Shown one piece after another: positions 13,201 to 28,200 of a stretch of 64,000 nucleotides of DNA (positions within the stretch are counted from its first letter, which is position 1; each line of letters opens with the position of its first letter). Source of the stretch: Sipunculus nudus (lineage: Eukaryota > Annelida > Sipuncula > Golfingiida > Sipunculidae); the NCBI GenBank assembly GCA_026874595.1, contig CM049310.1, positions 7,256,001 to 7,320,000 of the forward strand, given 5' to 3'. The notes below the pieces were generated by a model. It did no database searches and was not told where the DNA came from. It saw only the letters and a list, made by a program, of their open reading frames with translations. Made by a program: the position numbers and the translations under genes.

Positions 13201-16200
13201 GGGAAGAGAAAACAGGAAACATAACTGCATATGGCATGATGGAATGAGGATATGAGTGAAGTCTAAATTAGGGTACCATGGGTCTCGACGCTGATTCTGT
13301 CTATTAGGTTATGTTTATGAACTTTTTAAAAAAATGGGTCCTGTGATCACTTTGAAGACAACCTGTCTACCTAAACTGTAGTTATAATCCATTTACAAAT
13401 CTGTGAATGGATGGGTCCTGTGACCTATGACCTATGACCTAGTGACCCTAAAATCAGAAGGAAACTTCTCCTATTGACAGGTGCGCCACATGTGGAAGGT
13501 GGACGGTTTGCGATGAAAAGTTTGGCTCATAGTACATCCACAATATTTCTAAATTAGTGGGTCTTGTGACCTTTACCTTTGAACTCATGACCCCAGAATT
13601 AACAGAGTAATTACTCTGGTGGCGGGTCATATATAAGTCAAGTTTGAAACCAATATTTCAATCCAAACAGGGTGTTATCATGTGGAAAATAATAGTGGAT
13701 AGATGGCCCCTGTGATCTTGACCTTTGATCTTATGACCCTATACCTCAGTCAGTTGACTTTCAGTCAACTGAGCTAAAAATTCTGCATGTGCCAGGTTTT
13801 TTTTCAGTTTTAAATGTATATATGTTCAATTCTGAAACTTTTGGACAAACTCACTGGTAGTGATAGGCTGACGACTAATTACACAGCTGGTAGGAGCAAA
13901 ATGATCTGATCACTGATCTAACTGGGTGATAATAAATTACAAAGTTTTGAAAATAACATGAGCTTTGTGATGATGACATATGTATGCTAACATTTAACTC
14001 AGGAGAGCAAACTCCAGAAAAGTGTGTTTTGTACCAACTACATAACTTCATACCCAAGGCTACTCTACACACACACATAGGGAACAGAATTATTATATAA
14101 TAGATCATTGATCGATCATGATATTAAAACCGTTTCCCAACACTTTCCCCTTTTCAGCACTGCCTGACAGAAAAAGACAGCTCCTGATAACAGTTAATGA
14201 CTCTGATCCTCAGGCATGGTAAACAAATTGCCCTATATCACTATGGTAATGAATCAATCATATAAACCCCCAGATAACCTCCACACTTCAATGGAGGTAT
14301 TGTCCCTTGAGTTGTTCCATCAAAAACTTTTTGAGAGCAGTTAATTACAGAGTAATCAACCAAGTAACCAACCAAGACAAAAAATATAATAGATTTTTTA
14401 TAATTCCTGACCGGCAAAAACAAGTGCACCAATGTATACTATTATACTCAATTCAACTACCCTAATGTCGTCCTGTTTTCCAAAATAAATATGAATTAAC
14501 AAATACCAAGCATTGCAACATTTTAAATTATATACTCTAGTATGAAGGCCTAGGCTGATGTTTTTTAACTACATCAATTTGATGATATGCAAATATAACA
14601 TCACAATGGTATTTGTATGTATTACATTTGTTATGCCACATGTATCCATCTCTCCTGGATAAAAGAAATAAACAGATGTGGCCATTTGTAATGACCTATC
14701 ATTTTTACAGCTCTCTTTCTACATAGGTCAACACTGCCCAGGCTTAGTAAAGTAAATATATTTATTTCATGAAAACTTGTTTAAGTTTTCATAAACTGCC
14801 ACATTATCTCTTATGATATAATCTACACTGCAGATGCAAACAGAATAAATTTTAAATAAATATCATGAAAATTAGGTGGACATGCAGGGGTGTTTGAACA
14901 GTTAAGGAAGAAAAGCAAGAAGGGATGACTATAAAGCTATTATAAACCCCTGCAATAATTTTGTGTGTTGTATTAGTAAGCAAATATCAAGTTAAGTTAT
15001 TATTCTTGGCAACTTTCATGGCTATACCAGGGCAGACAGAAACACTAATATACTAACATGAATCAATTTGTGAGTGCATCCAGGCATGGAAATATCTGAC
15101 ACATTCTTGGTAGGACATGTCATTCAATGTGTATGCTCCAATTAACACAAACACAGAACACATTGGTGCATTACCAGATACTTTGATATATAAGTCCATG
15201 ACACAATACAAAACAAGGAATTTATTAAGTGGGTTTGAGGGTAATAAAAGTATCAGGTAGTTACTGAGAAGTCTTGCCTTGTGGCATGACTGAATACAGA
15301 ATAACTGCCTAATGAGTAAATAATGAAAACAATTTAGTGTTAGCATTCTATAGAAAAAATCAAGTCATGTAAACAGTGACAGTTAGGAAACAGGTGCAAG
15401 ATTTAGGGAAAAGTTATAATATCATAATAATATTTGCAAGAATCAAGAATAAGTTATTATTATAACTTTAGCAAGAATTTAATGTCAGTTATTAATATGT
15501 TTTTTTGCAAACCATCTTGATGTCAGGTTTTTCATGCACAGGTCAAAATGTTTATTAATATAAGAGATCACACTGGCTTCTGTGGTGTAATGTGCCGGGT
15601 GCGTTTGAATCTCAGCTGAGGTGGTGGGATTTTTCAGTCTGTTCCCACCCTGGTTGAGTGCTCTGTAAGCTAAATGGGAAGGCTGCACCCTGCAGGTGTG
15701 TTTCACTCACGAACGAATGCAATTTTTGGGGGTTCCTTGGTGGTATGACCTAGCAATGGGGCTGAATACACACCCAGGGGCTCACAGGTGCAGTATCCAC
15801 CAGGCCTGGTTAATGCCAGGATACAAACTGAGAGAAAGAGTGTGCTACTGCTCTGACGCAATGTCCAGAATGATGCAGATGCAAATACTTAGTTAAGCTT
15901 GCACAAGAATAGAGGCAGTTACCTCCAACTAAAACATATTTATTAACAAAACTAAAAAAAATATAAAACATTTAAGACATTACAGTGCATCTCTGAGGTT
16001 CAACTCTGTAAAGTCAAAGGCCTTACTGCTGGCCTACTTCCTACTCCTGCAAGATTACATTTCATGTGCTGACCTAACCAGGCAATGTCCTTTTATCTGC
16101 TGGTAGGGAAAGGAACCATGATAATGGGTATCACACTGATAAATCAATCTCCACTTTGCTTGGTGATATAACATTTATTTGATCCTAATATAATTACTGA

Positions 16201-19200
16201 TTGGGTATTAATCTTTGTCCTGTTAAACATGGGATACAGAAGGTTTGTTGATATACTAGTTATACATGTACACACAGGGCCCTACATCACCTCACATAAT
16301 TATTAAGGAAATATATATGTATTTTCTATGTGTACATGCAAATTATGTTTAACTAAAAGCATGGATGATAACTGTATGAAAATCAGTGCATTTCAATTTA
16401 GGCCATTATGTGCATATAAACAAACAATCACAGGCATAAATATACATGTTGCTTTATGCAAATCATATGCGTAAATAGCCTACCTTCATAGACTATATAC
16501 CACTGAATATAATCATAAATATCTAAATACTATAATTAAATACCTTTGAATATATCAGATGTGATTAGATGTACAGTCCATAAGACCAAGGGATTTGAGT
16601 GTCAGTATTTGGGGACAATTTTTATCAAAGAAAGTTCATTTAAACATTACCTTACTTTATATTAATCTGAGCAGATCCTGGCTTTTGGGAAGGGTTTACT
16701 GGGTCAGTGACTTTATATCCTAGGAGAGGTCAACAACTCTGCATTTTGGGGAAAACACTAGGGGTGGATTTAGAGGGGCCGGGAGTAGAGGACGTGTGCC
16801 CTCTGTTACAATTGTACAAATTCTGAAATACACATAATAATTAAAAACAGTGCCACAATTTGGGATCAAAATTGTTTTCTTTCCTGTATGTCTGCACATG
16901 AGAGTTATGTATGACATATTCTAGCAGTTGTTTATCAATGCCAGGGTGTTCAGCTCCCTCCTTTCCCCAGATAGGTATCCGCCCCTGAACACTATAAAAA
17001 AAGGTTCTGTCACCAGAGGGTGTTAAGCCTGCAAAACTCACTTTGGATTTGCCCTCTCATACAATATTTTTACTACAGGTAAGTAACACACTATTGTTAA
17101 AATTACAACCCTTTGAACTTATCCATGAAATAACTAGAAGCCATATGATATATAAGCTAGCTGTTCACATTAATGAATAACACATGGGGTTTGGGAACAC
17201 TATATGGTGTTACGGTAGTCATGGTGTGTACATATCTTATAAATGTGCAAAGTCACGTTTAGGTTGTGTCCAGCAGAGCTCTCTTTGAAGTGAGCTGATC
17301 TGTACCAAAATTCACTGAAAAACCAAGGCTCAAATGCATACATTTCAGTATATCCAGCTTGTCTTACTATCTCCACCACAGCACTGGATCCAGAGACAGC
17401 GGGGTCAGGGGAGCCAGCCGGACCCCCCTTTTTGTGGCATGCAAACAATTATTATACAAGAAAATAATTTTTATAATTACAAATACCCACTAAGAATTAT
17501 CACTTAACAGGCTTAAAGTATTCATGAGAATTTTCCCAAATGAAAACAAGGTACTTTTTGAACAATCTTTTTGTTTTTTTTTCAGGATTTGCAAAAGCTA
17601 ATTCATTGTTTAACTAATCTGTAAGCTGAAAGTGTTCTAGATTTGTCATGTTGTGGACACCCCCCCCCCCCTTCCTAATATATTTCAACATGTTTAGATC
17701 TGCCACATTTGTTTCCTGCAAGATTGTTATTAATTATTTCCTTATTGTTTATAATTATTATCATATTATATAAACACGCACAAATCTGCTTCATTAATGC
17801 ACTGCCAATTTCTTTTGACATTATAAGAAATAGCTAACCATGCATATTTATGACAGCAGAATCGTTCAAAATATTTTTTAATGTGGTGGTCTCTATGTTT
17901 AAGCAAGGGCAAAACAAAAGGAGTCTTGTTTAAAAACGATTTCAATCAGGATATTTAAGAAAGAGTTGTAATGACAAAAATAGTTGAGACAAATATGTAT
18001 AATTTTTGCAAACTTTTTATGCTACAAATATTGATCTATTCTTAAACTGTGAACAACAACACATTTTCTATATTACCTTTGTTAACACATTTAATGGATT
18101 AAGGTAATTCAGAAAAAATAAGATAAGGAATTCCACAGAACAAGTGTTTTTATTGTTGTGGCCTAAAGTGATGGTTATCATTTAATTATATTTAATTTTT
18201 ATTCTAAATAACTTTAAATTAAACCTTATAAATATTTGTTACCAGAGGTCTGCAATGGCTCAGTGATCACAAGAAACCTCTCTATCATGACCTCGAAAAT
18301 TAAGTCAAGGTAAAAAATAAATACAAAATACATTTTAATAAATTAATTTGAACAAATGAATAAATAAAAAAATGATAATTACAGAAAAAATTTTATATAT
18401 ATATATATACATAACCACTTAAGCAATGTATTCTTAACTGACTGAGAGGAAAAATATATATACAACAGATGTGTCATTTTAACAGAGGATTAAACAAGTG
18501 ACCCATGGGTCATGATGCTCAGCTGACTGGGAAGAGATTCGCAAAAGGAAATTTTATCATCAGAACGGTAGTATATACCCAATCAACTGAAGCATCAAAC
18601 AGATTAACCAACAGGCCAAGATTTAGTCTGTATTTATATATCTCAAAAAGAGAGAAAAAATGTGTAAACTTTAAAAACTAGAATACGGGTAGCCGACAAG
18701 TGACTACGTGTACCCACCAAAATCAGAGTGGAACGGTTGAAGTGAGGCATGGATTGAGTGGCAAGGGGTATGTTGCATATTAGCATGGATGTCTGCAGCC
18801 TAAATGTGTATGTAGGTTGTGCCACCTACCACAAATCAAGAAAGCTGTCCAAGTTGTATACATGTGCAAAATTTTAGGCAGAAAAGTCAAACGACTACAT
18901 GTATATGAGTGATTTTAGCCGACGGCAGACAAACAGACAGACGCTGTGCAAAAATTGTTGCAGGTGGCCCCTCCAGTTTTGTGTATGATAAAGACCTATG
19001 TGAGATCTATACACATGCAAAATTTTGGCCCAATCGTTCAAACGGTTCCCGAGATATGAGCTCGGATGTCTGCAGCATAAACTAGAATGTAGGTGGTGCC
19101 ACCTGTCATAAAATCAAGAAAGCTATCCAGGATGTATAAAACTGCAAAATTTTAGGCAGATATGTCAAACCACTGCCGAGATATGAGTGACATTATCCCA

Positions 19201-22200
19201 CGGCAGAAAACAGACAGACGCTGTGCAAAAATGGTTGCAGGTGGCGCCACCAGTTTTGCGTATGATAAAGAGCTATGTGAGATCTATACACATGCAAAAT
19301 TTTGGCCCAAACGTTTCCCGAGATATGAGCTTGGATGTGATCAGCGTGAACGTGAATGTAGGTGGCGCCATCTGTCATAAAATCAAGAAAGCTATCCTGG
19401 ATGTATATGCATGCCGAATTTCAGGTGAATTAGTCAATTCACTGCAGAGATATGAGTGATTTTAACCCAAGGCAGATGAACAGATGGACACTGTGCAAAC
19501 ATGGTTTCAGGTGGTGCCACCATTTTTGTGTATGTTATAAAGCAATCCAAGGGCTACATTTGTATAAATTTTATTTCCTGAATGGTCAATCTGTTCCCGA
19601 GATATGAGGGTTTATGTGTGGAAACAGACGCACAAATGGACGCTGGATAGAGGGGAAAGGTCAGAGGTCAACACAAATTGGTTAGGCACTAGTTCACATG
19701 TGACTCAATAATTGGTGTAAGTTTCGGGAAAATCGGTCCATTTTTCTCAGAGGAGCTCTCTGGAAACAAAGGTGGCGGCGGCGGAGGAACCCTGTCAAAA
19801 ACATAGTATCTGCAAAACTTTGTTTTGGAGGATACAAAAATACATGTGGCTCCACCAGTCTGCAGAAACTAATAAAAACACTTAATGGTCAATATCCATG
19901 CAAAGAATCATGATGATCTCCGCATTAGTTGTTCAGATACTTCAGCTTTTGTATCAAATTGTCCATTATTCTGAGGGATACTTCAGAGTCCTATAGCTTG
20001 AAGGATATGGGTAACACTAACAGAGACCTAATTTCAAGTTTCCACAGTCACTCTTCATGGGCCTTCTTGCATGACAAGAATGAAGTTTCTAGGTCCAGTT
20101 GTTGCAATTTGTACCCTGTTGACAGATAACCACATCTTTAAAGGTCTCAAAAAAAGAGAAAAAAAATCGTAAAAATTTGAAAAAAATAGAGGTGGCGCAC
20201 CCAGTCTGCAGAAACTAATAAAAACACTTAATGGTCAATATCCATGCAAAGAATCATGATGATCTCCGCATTAGTTGTTCAGATACTTCAGCTTTTGTAT
20301 CAAATTGTCCATTATTCTGAGGGATACTTCAGAGTCCTATAGCTTGAAGGATATGGGTAACACTAACAGAGACCTAATTTCAAGTTTCCACAGTCACTCT
20401 TCATGGGCCTTCTTGCATGACAAGAATGAAGTTTCTAGGTCCAGTTGTTGCAATTTGTACCCTGTTGACAGATAACCACATCTTTAAAGGTCTCAAAAAA
20501 AGAGAAAAAAAATCGTAAAAATTTGAAAAAAATAGAGGTGGCGCACCCAGTCTGCAGAAACTGATGGAACAGCTCATGATCAATATGTATGCCGAAAATC
20601 ATGACCATCAGTGTTGTAGTTATTGAGATACTGCACTTTTTGTATCAAATTTTCCATTATTCTGGGGGGTATTTTGGAGCCATACAGCCTAAAGAATATG
20701 GGTAACAGAGACCTAATTTCAGGTTTCCATGGAGAATTTTCATGGGTCTCCCTGTGTGTCAAGAATGAAGATTCTAGGTCCAGTTTTAATGATTTGTGCC
20801 CTGTTAACAGATGTTCATATCTTTAAATGTCTCAAAAATAGAGAAAAAAATTCATAAAAAATTTAACGATACAGGTGGCGCCACCAGTCTGCAGGAAGTG
20901 ATGACACATCTCATGATCAATAGTTATGCCACAAATCATGACCATCAGTGATGTAGTTATTGAGATATTGAAGTTTTTGTATGAAATTTTTGACTACTCT
21001 GGGGGGTATTTTGGGGCCCCATAGCTCCAAGGATATGGGTTACAGAGACCAAATTTCTGGTTTCCAAGGAGATTTTTCATGGACCTCTCAGTGTGTCAAG
21101 ATTTAAGATTCTAGGTCCAGTCTTTACGATTTGTGCCTTGTTAACAGATGTTCACATTTTGAAAGGGCTCAAAAATAGAGAAAAAAATTCTTTAAAAAAA
21201 TTGAACAATACAGGTGGCGCCACCAGTCTGCAGGAACTGATGGAACATCTCATAATCAATATGTATGCCAAAAATCATGACCATCAGTCAAGTATTTAAT
21301 GAGATATTGAAGTTTTTGTATAAAATTTTTGACTTTTCAGGGGGGTACTTTGGGGCCCCATAGCTCGAAGGATATGGGTAACAGAGACCTAATTTCTGGT
21401 TTCCAAGGAGATTTTTCATGGACCTCTCAGAATCCCAAGTTACAAGATTCTAGGTCCAGCGGTTACGATTTGTGCCTGATTAACGGACAGACAGAAGGAC
21501 AGACGGACAGACAGACGGATGATGGACAAAGAGTGATCGCTATAGCTCAGATGACTTTCAGTCAGCTGAGCTAAAAATCATATGATGAGGGGGAAGGCGG
21601 GGGTATACAATATGTCGAAAATGCATGTGAATTTTCATTACAATCCATCAAGCCACTGTTGAATAATTGCTACATAACAAAATGGAGTACGGTAATGTCA
21701 CAGTAATTATGCACATGGGGAGCCACACATTATGACAAGATAAAAGGAGATGTTATGATATGAGTCTCATGACCATCAGCGTTGTACCGGGTAAACAACA
21801 CAGTGGCTACACAATGCCCACTGAACCCATTTCATGACCATGTGAGGGCTATTAACATGTCATTATTGAATGTAACATGTAGCTTAGAATATTCACTCAC
21901 TGCACTTCACTCACCACTCTACACACAGGTACCTGATTAATGTTATTAGGTTGGATGGACATAACAGGCATATGATACTGCCTGTACCTTCTGAGAGAAA
22001 AAAACTGATGGTAGAGTGCTAGGGGTATCATAAATAAATAGATATGTCACTGCAGTCAGCATACAGTGTTTAAATTTAACAGAATATGTTTAAGACAAAG
22101 AGTAAACAGATAGTTACAAATAAATACTATTGTATATTTTTACCTTTCAAGGTTCAGGGAACAGAGTAATCTATAACTTGGCATTTCTTTGAAACCTTTT

Positions 22201-25200
22201 TTAATTTTTACTTTATTTACAGTTTGAATGCATCAAGAATAATATATAAACACCACCTATTAATACTATATTTTTTTATTTACAAAAGAAAAACAAGGAA
22301 TATATTTAAATTATCTATCAAACTGGTGATACTTAGGTGATATTTAAAGTCTGCATGATTACAAGGTTCATATACAAATATTTAAACATTTATGTACTTA
22401 TCCTTGACAGACCCTCTTAAGTTACAGTGAATGTGTGAAATCAGGAAATACAGGAATTTAAAATAAATAATTTTAAACCTTCAGTAAATATGAGTAATTC
22501 CTAATTCACCCAGTAATTTCATGTATTTACTGAAATATCTGGGAAATATGTCTTTCCTCTTATTCAGGGCCAAAATTTCACACATTTACTGATATGAAAA
22601 GCATGGACAATCCGTTTCTGTTGGATACTTATTTTTTTGTTATCGTTAGAATAGCTGACAATAGCTGTGCATCATCATCAATGTACCTCTTCTGAATGCA
22701 GGTTATAGCAATTTAATGGCTTTACTATTTTATTATATTATCAAACAAATGATGCAGGCATGGGATGTAATTTAGCACTTGACTCTGTGCATGTATCTCT
22801 GAATAATTTTACTTCAATCTTGATTTCAACCAGCCTTTGAGAAAAACTTTAAACCGTTAACTGTCAATGATTATACAGACATTTTATAACTAACAAGGGA
22901 CCTAAAGGTCACGTGGCTCAGCTGAATTTTGGAAAAAAATATTAGTTACTGCAATATATTTTTATTTCATTTGGTTTTTCATGTATATTTGCATTTGAAA
23001 AGCTAAGAGAAAATAGCCCTGGTCAAATGAAACTCTGTAAATTATAGAATAATGGACATAAGCTAAAGCATATGCACTGTGTAATAAATGAAACATGTGG
23101 CCTGAAACAATTTAATGATGCACCAAAGGACAAAATGGGCCTACGGTAAGTGTTACATAAAAGTTACATTTCATAAACAAATAATGTGTGAAGGTAATTA
23201 AGTTTTCAAAAGTTAAATATATGGCCATATGAGTTAAAAATTAATCCAACAAAGTTTGACCAATATTCCTGTTTTTAAAACTAAGTTTATCAGTGTTATT
23301 CAAACCAAGGTCAAGTCAACTTTAAGAGATATGAATGAAATACTACAAAGTATTTATATCTTCTTAAATCTTGTCAGTTAGCACTTACATTAGATCCTAA
23401 TATTTTATCACATTTGAATAATAGGATCAAATTCCTGAACATTTTTTCTTTAAAAAATCAAAATTGTCCAAGTCTCAACAAAAAGAATTTATAAAACATT
23501 AAAATTGTAAGATTTGTCTTGTTTATTAGTCCTGTGTATTGAAGGAACGGGTGGGGGGAGGGGTCTCTGTTGTTACTGCTCGTTGCTGAAAAAAAAATGT
23601 GAAATTATAGGATTCATCTTATTTAAAGTGCAGGTCTGTCAACAGAATGGGGGGGGGGATGAGGGGGGGGGGGGGAGAGAAAAAGACTCCTTGTGGTATT
23701 AATTGCAGACAGCCTGATCAAGCTCAGCAAGAGAGAGGGCTTGCCCAAGTGATGGGATTACATAACAACAGCCTGGGGAGCATAGAGAGCTGCACTGAAT
23801 GACCTACAGGGACCACAGTGGACTGCTTGACAATTTAAGGGAATACAACAAGAGCCTCCAAAAAATATTCAATAACTAGCCAGCTTTTATTTTCAAATTT
23901 CAGATTTTAACAGATTAAATCCTTATGTGTACATGCTGTGAAAATCTAATCCACAGTACTTACAGGAAAAAATGTGCCTTGGCCAAAGTTAGGCAAAATT
24001 TAAGATACCGATTTTACGTTTAAGCTAATAACTTAAAAAAATTGCAAAATTCAGATCTAATTTTCAGTATACAATTGAAACTTGTTTAAATGAAGTTATA
24101 TCCCTGAAAAAAAAGTCTCTAGCATCAGCAATTCTTATGTTAAGTGAGTAAATATATTTTTATATATTAATTTTGGATTCGTAGGTCCAAAGGTTTCAAA
24201 ACGTGCCCTGTTAATGGCCTGACAGAGGGACGGACGGACAAAGGACAAAGGACCACGACTATAGCTCAGATGACTTATATTCAGCTGAGCTAAAAATTTT
24301 GCTACAAAAATATTATACAGCAATAAATAGGATTTTCACACATTATTTTGTGATTTTACCAGTAATTCTGTTATTTAGTGTTATTCGAAATATATTTCTC
24401 TCATTACAGCAACAGCATCAAATAATATTCTAAATAAAGTATGTTCAGCTATAAAGCTGTCACCAATATCCAAGCTTACATGCATGGTCTTGCACTGAAG
24501 ACATTCAATGCTTGTCACTCATGTTATACTTGTTAAAATAAAAAAGGTTTCAAAAGCAGATTTTGCTAAGATGATCAATTTTAAAAATTTTCAACCATAT
24601 CGCTTGGTTCCAAAGATAAGTGGTTTCATTAGCTCTTGTCACAATATTTCACATATTTTCTGGGACATTTATTTATGAGATGTCACAATCTTGTGACAGA
24701 AACTGTAATATCCCACATAATATTAAGCCATGTACAATATACCATGTGAGAATACCACAATAGCTCAGATGAAGTTTCACGGTTTATTGGACACATCATT
24801 GTATTGACAGAGTACCCTGGTCAGTGTGAGGTTATAATGACCACTAAGGTTTAAAGCCTTATACATGGCATGTGATCCCACACTGAGAGAGAGGTGTTAA
24901 CACAGGCAGGGGAGCACTGCATGAGGGATCATTAGGGAAGACAGAAAGGTTGCTAACATGACAGATATCAGTGGCATTACTTATGCAAATATTCAAGTAT
25001 ATAAATTGTCTGAGACCAATATCCCCTTGACCAACACTGGCCCATGTTCTTACATCAATGGCCGATGAAACCATTGTGTCCCATACAAAGAACTTTCAAT
25101 TAAAGGTTGATACATGTCTGCTTGTCCGCTTACTGGAAGTTCACCTGACCTTGAGGTTTCTTCTGGACAGAAGCTATTCAAGGCTGTATTGTATGTCTGA

Positions 25201-28200
25201 AACTAGCCTTCCTGAATGGTCAGCTAGGTTCAGGAGGTCAGCTGTCTCAGAACTAGTGTTGACAGCCACAGACTTTTATTATCTAAGGTGCAAGAGGTAC
25301 CACTGAAAGCCAAGGTCTTATATATACATATATATGGTGTTGCCATACAAAACTGAGACTGGCACTGGCAGCAGTGACTAATATAAAGGGACTGTGGCTT
25401 TGGTTATGCTTTTCCCTATGAACTCCACCATATACTTGGTTTATTAGATATCATTTGGCAATGCAAAAGTAAATTCGTATATATCTATTGTATTTGTTTA
25501 TTTGTCAGTATTTCTTAGTACTTTACCATTCATATTCTAGATGTGAAATTATTGATTATACTGTTTTTCAGCCCTGATCCCATTAAATACCCGACACCAA
25601 ACCAAATGATGGCCTAACTATTCATGTTTATTTACCAAGTTAATCTTAGTCAAAACAGCATAAACGTTTTCCATTTAAGCCCTATTATTTGTTATTCCCT
25701 TAAATATATTCTCAGCAATACCTACAGATGTGAGTACCAAGAAAAATACCCTAAAACATAAAGCAACATCCAAATGTTCTTTGCTGGTAATTATTGATTC
25801 CCCTTTGAGGTTTGATTATATTACTGTGTGTGGCCAATATTTACTGTGTAGATGGTATTAATTAATTGTATTTGATGCAGGCACTGGGAAATATACATAC
25901 CCATAAGAAATATGTTATGGTATGATAATTGTATGGAAGGAGCACCAATAGTTGTTTGATACCTGTTATTCTTGTATCAGAGAGGGCTATTTGTATTGTA
26001 TTTTAGAAAATTCAAATGCAGACACATATATAACACTATATATATACAATATCTGTCATAATGTAAGGTAAATCTTTACTACAGCTGAGCTTTACATACA
26101 GGTAGTTAATCTGCCTTCTCTTATCCACCAAATCCTTCCTATAAACAAATTTACAACAGTATATGGCAGGTAGCATATGGGAGTGACCAGGTAGTATTCC
26201 ATGAGTCATGTGACATAGACCTGTTGCCTACCTCTCCAGCATCAGCTGAGACTGACTCACCTGTGGTTACCTGGACTAATTAAGTCCATGATTAACATAC
26301 TCTGTCATCACCCCAATTTCTGCCTCCACTGAGACAGTTATGTTTTCATCGGTGTCTCTGAGTTTGTTTGTCACTCACAAAAACCTACTCACCTGACTTT
26401 CACAAAACCTATTAGCGGAGTTGAATATCAGTCAGGTAATACTCCATTAAATTTTGGAGTGCAATCCAGAAAAAGGGACTGGTCCAGTAGGAGTGTTTTG
26501 CTTTAGAGGAGATATGCGCTTTACTGAAAGCAATATTTTCATTAACCATCCCACAAACATTTATTATGTATAACATTTCTGACTTACCTGCAATATCCCA
26601 TAACTGTAATCTAATAAGTGTGTCTGCATCCCAATTGATGACTTTAAGGGCAAAGTCTACTCCAATCTGGTAACAAAGGTTAAGGATACATACACTAAAC
26701 AAAGTACCTGTTGCATATTACAAACAATACAAAATCCAGCACACTGCTTTTGAGAACTTTGATGTAATATGTTTATTAGAGTAAACTTTCCCTTTCTGAG
26801 GGGCAGATCTGGCTGTTAGCACTCTTTCTAAACCCAGACACAAACAAAATATCCATAGACCAACAGCTACCGGGCATATACATCATGGACAAAATGCCAC
26901 AGGACAAGGTCTATTCACAAATTGTCAAAGGATAAGGAAAGCAAAATGTTAACGAAAAAAAAATGGGAATCATTTATTCTACAAGATAAATAATCCATCT
27001 ATTTTTATATGTCAATAAAAATACATTTCTCAACTGTGATATGTATCTTCATTAGACAATAATAGGCATATTACCTAAGCAACAAGTAAAAAGGATAAGT
27101 TTTTTTTTCATAGCAGCCTATATTGCACCACCCATGTTTTAAATACATGTAATACCACTGATATACCAGAAATGTAATACATGGCTGTGGCATTTTGTCT
27201 GTGAACATTTTGTGCTACAGCCTTTTTTCTGTGGACATTTAGGCATTTAGCCTTTGGTCAGTTTGTGCTTTAACATAAAAATTGTACTTGAAAAGGTTAA
27301 AATTAAATGGCTAGAGTAAAATAGCCAAAACTTACAAATATTGGACAAATATTGAAACATATTGGCAAAAAAATGTGGAAAACACATGTTGGAGTCACTG
27401 ACACAGAAAATGGTATTCAATACCTTATTGATCAATTAGCTTAAATGGTGATTAGATAAAGCACTTGATCATACAGAGGATGTATGTTGGATGCCTATAT
27501 AAATGACTTGTGTGTACCATAACACATATATAATACACTGTCTGAGCTGAGTCTGATATCAGCTGTGTGAGGCTGGATGATGTCCACCACCAGGTGAACT
27601 AAGGTGGGCTTTTCCTTTGTGTGTTCTGTATTAGGTCACACAAGGAGCCACTGTTGAGTCTTGTTCTTAAGATATCTGAGCAAATATGGCGTAAATCTCA
27701 TATATGTCTCATGGTCAGTGTACCCTATGATGCTGAGGCTACCATAAAGGGGTCTATTATCATCAACAGATTATATATGTAAGCCAGGTGCTGAGGGGCT
27801 TTACACTTACAGGTGATGTGTGCATGCTCAATAGGTACCATCTGGTTTGTTACCTCTTAATGCAAAGTCTGATTAAATTCATGCAAATTATTTTGAATGT
27901 ACATTGACCTTGCAGCACAGTTTAGGTGGTAACTACTTTACACCTGATTAATTAAGATATTAAAAATCCAGCTACATATCAAACACTTTTTCCTGGGTTG
28001 TGTACTGGTACTGTATTTGTGCCCATTCACATAAAAAGGCAGTGTAGCTGTCTTTTCATCCTGGGTGTTGCCTCCTTCTCATACTTACCTGAATCATGAA
28101 CTTTTATTAATCTGATGTTTTACAGAAAATAAAGTTGGTATCTCAGGTCTTTTTTTCTAAGAAAAGAGTACAGCAGGCAATTCTTTTTTGCTTTTATTTT

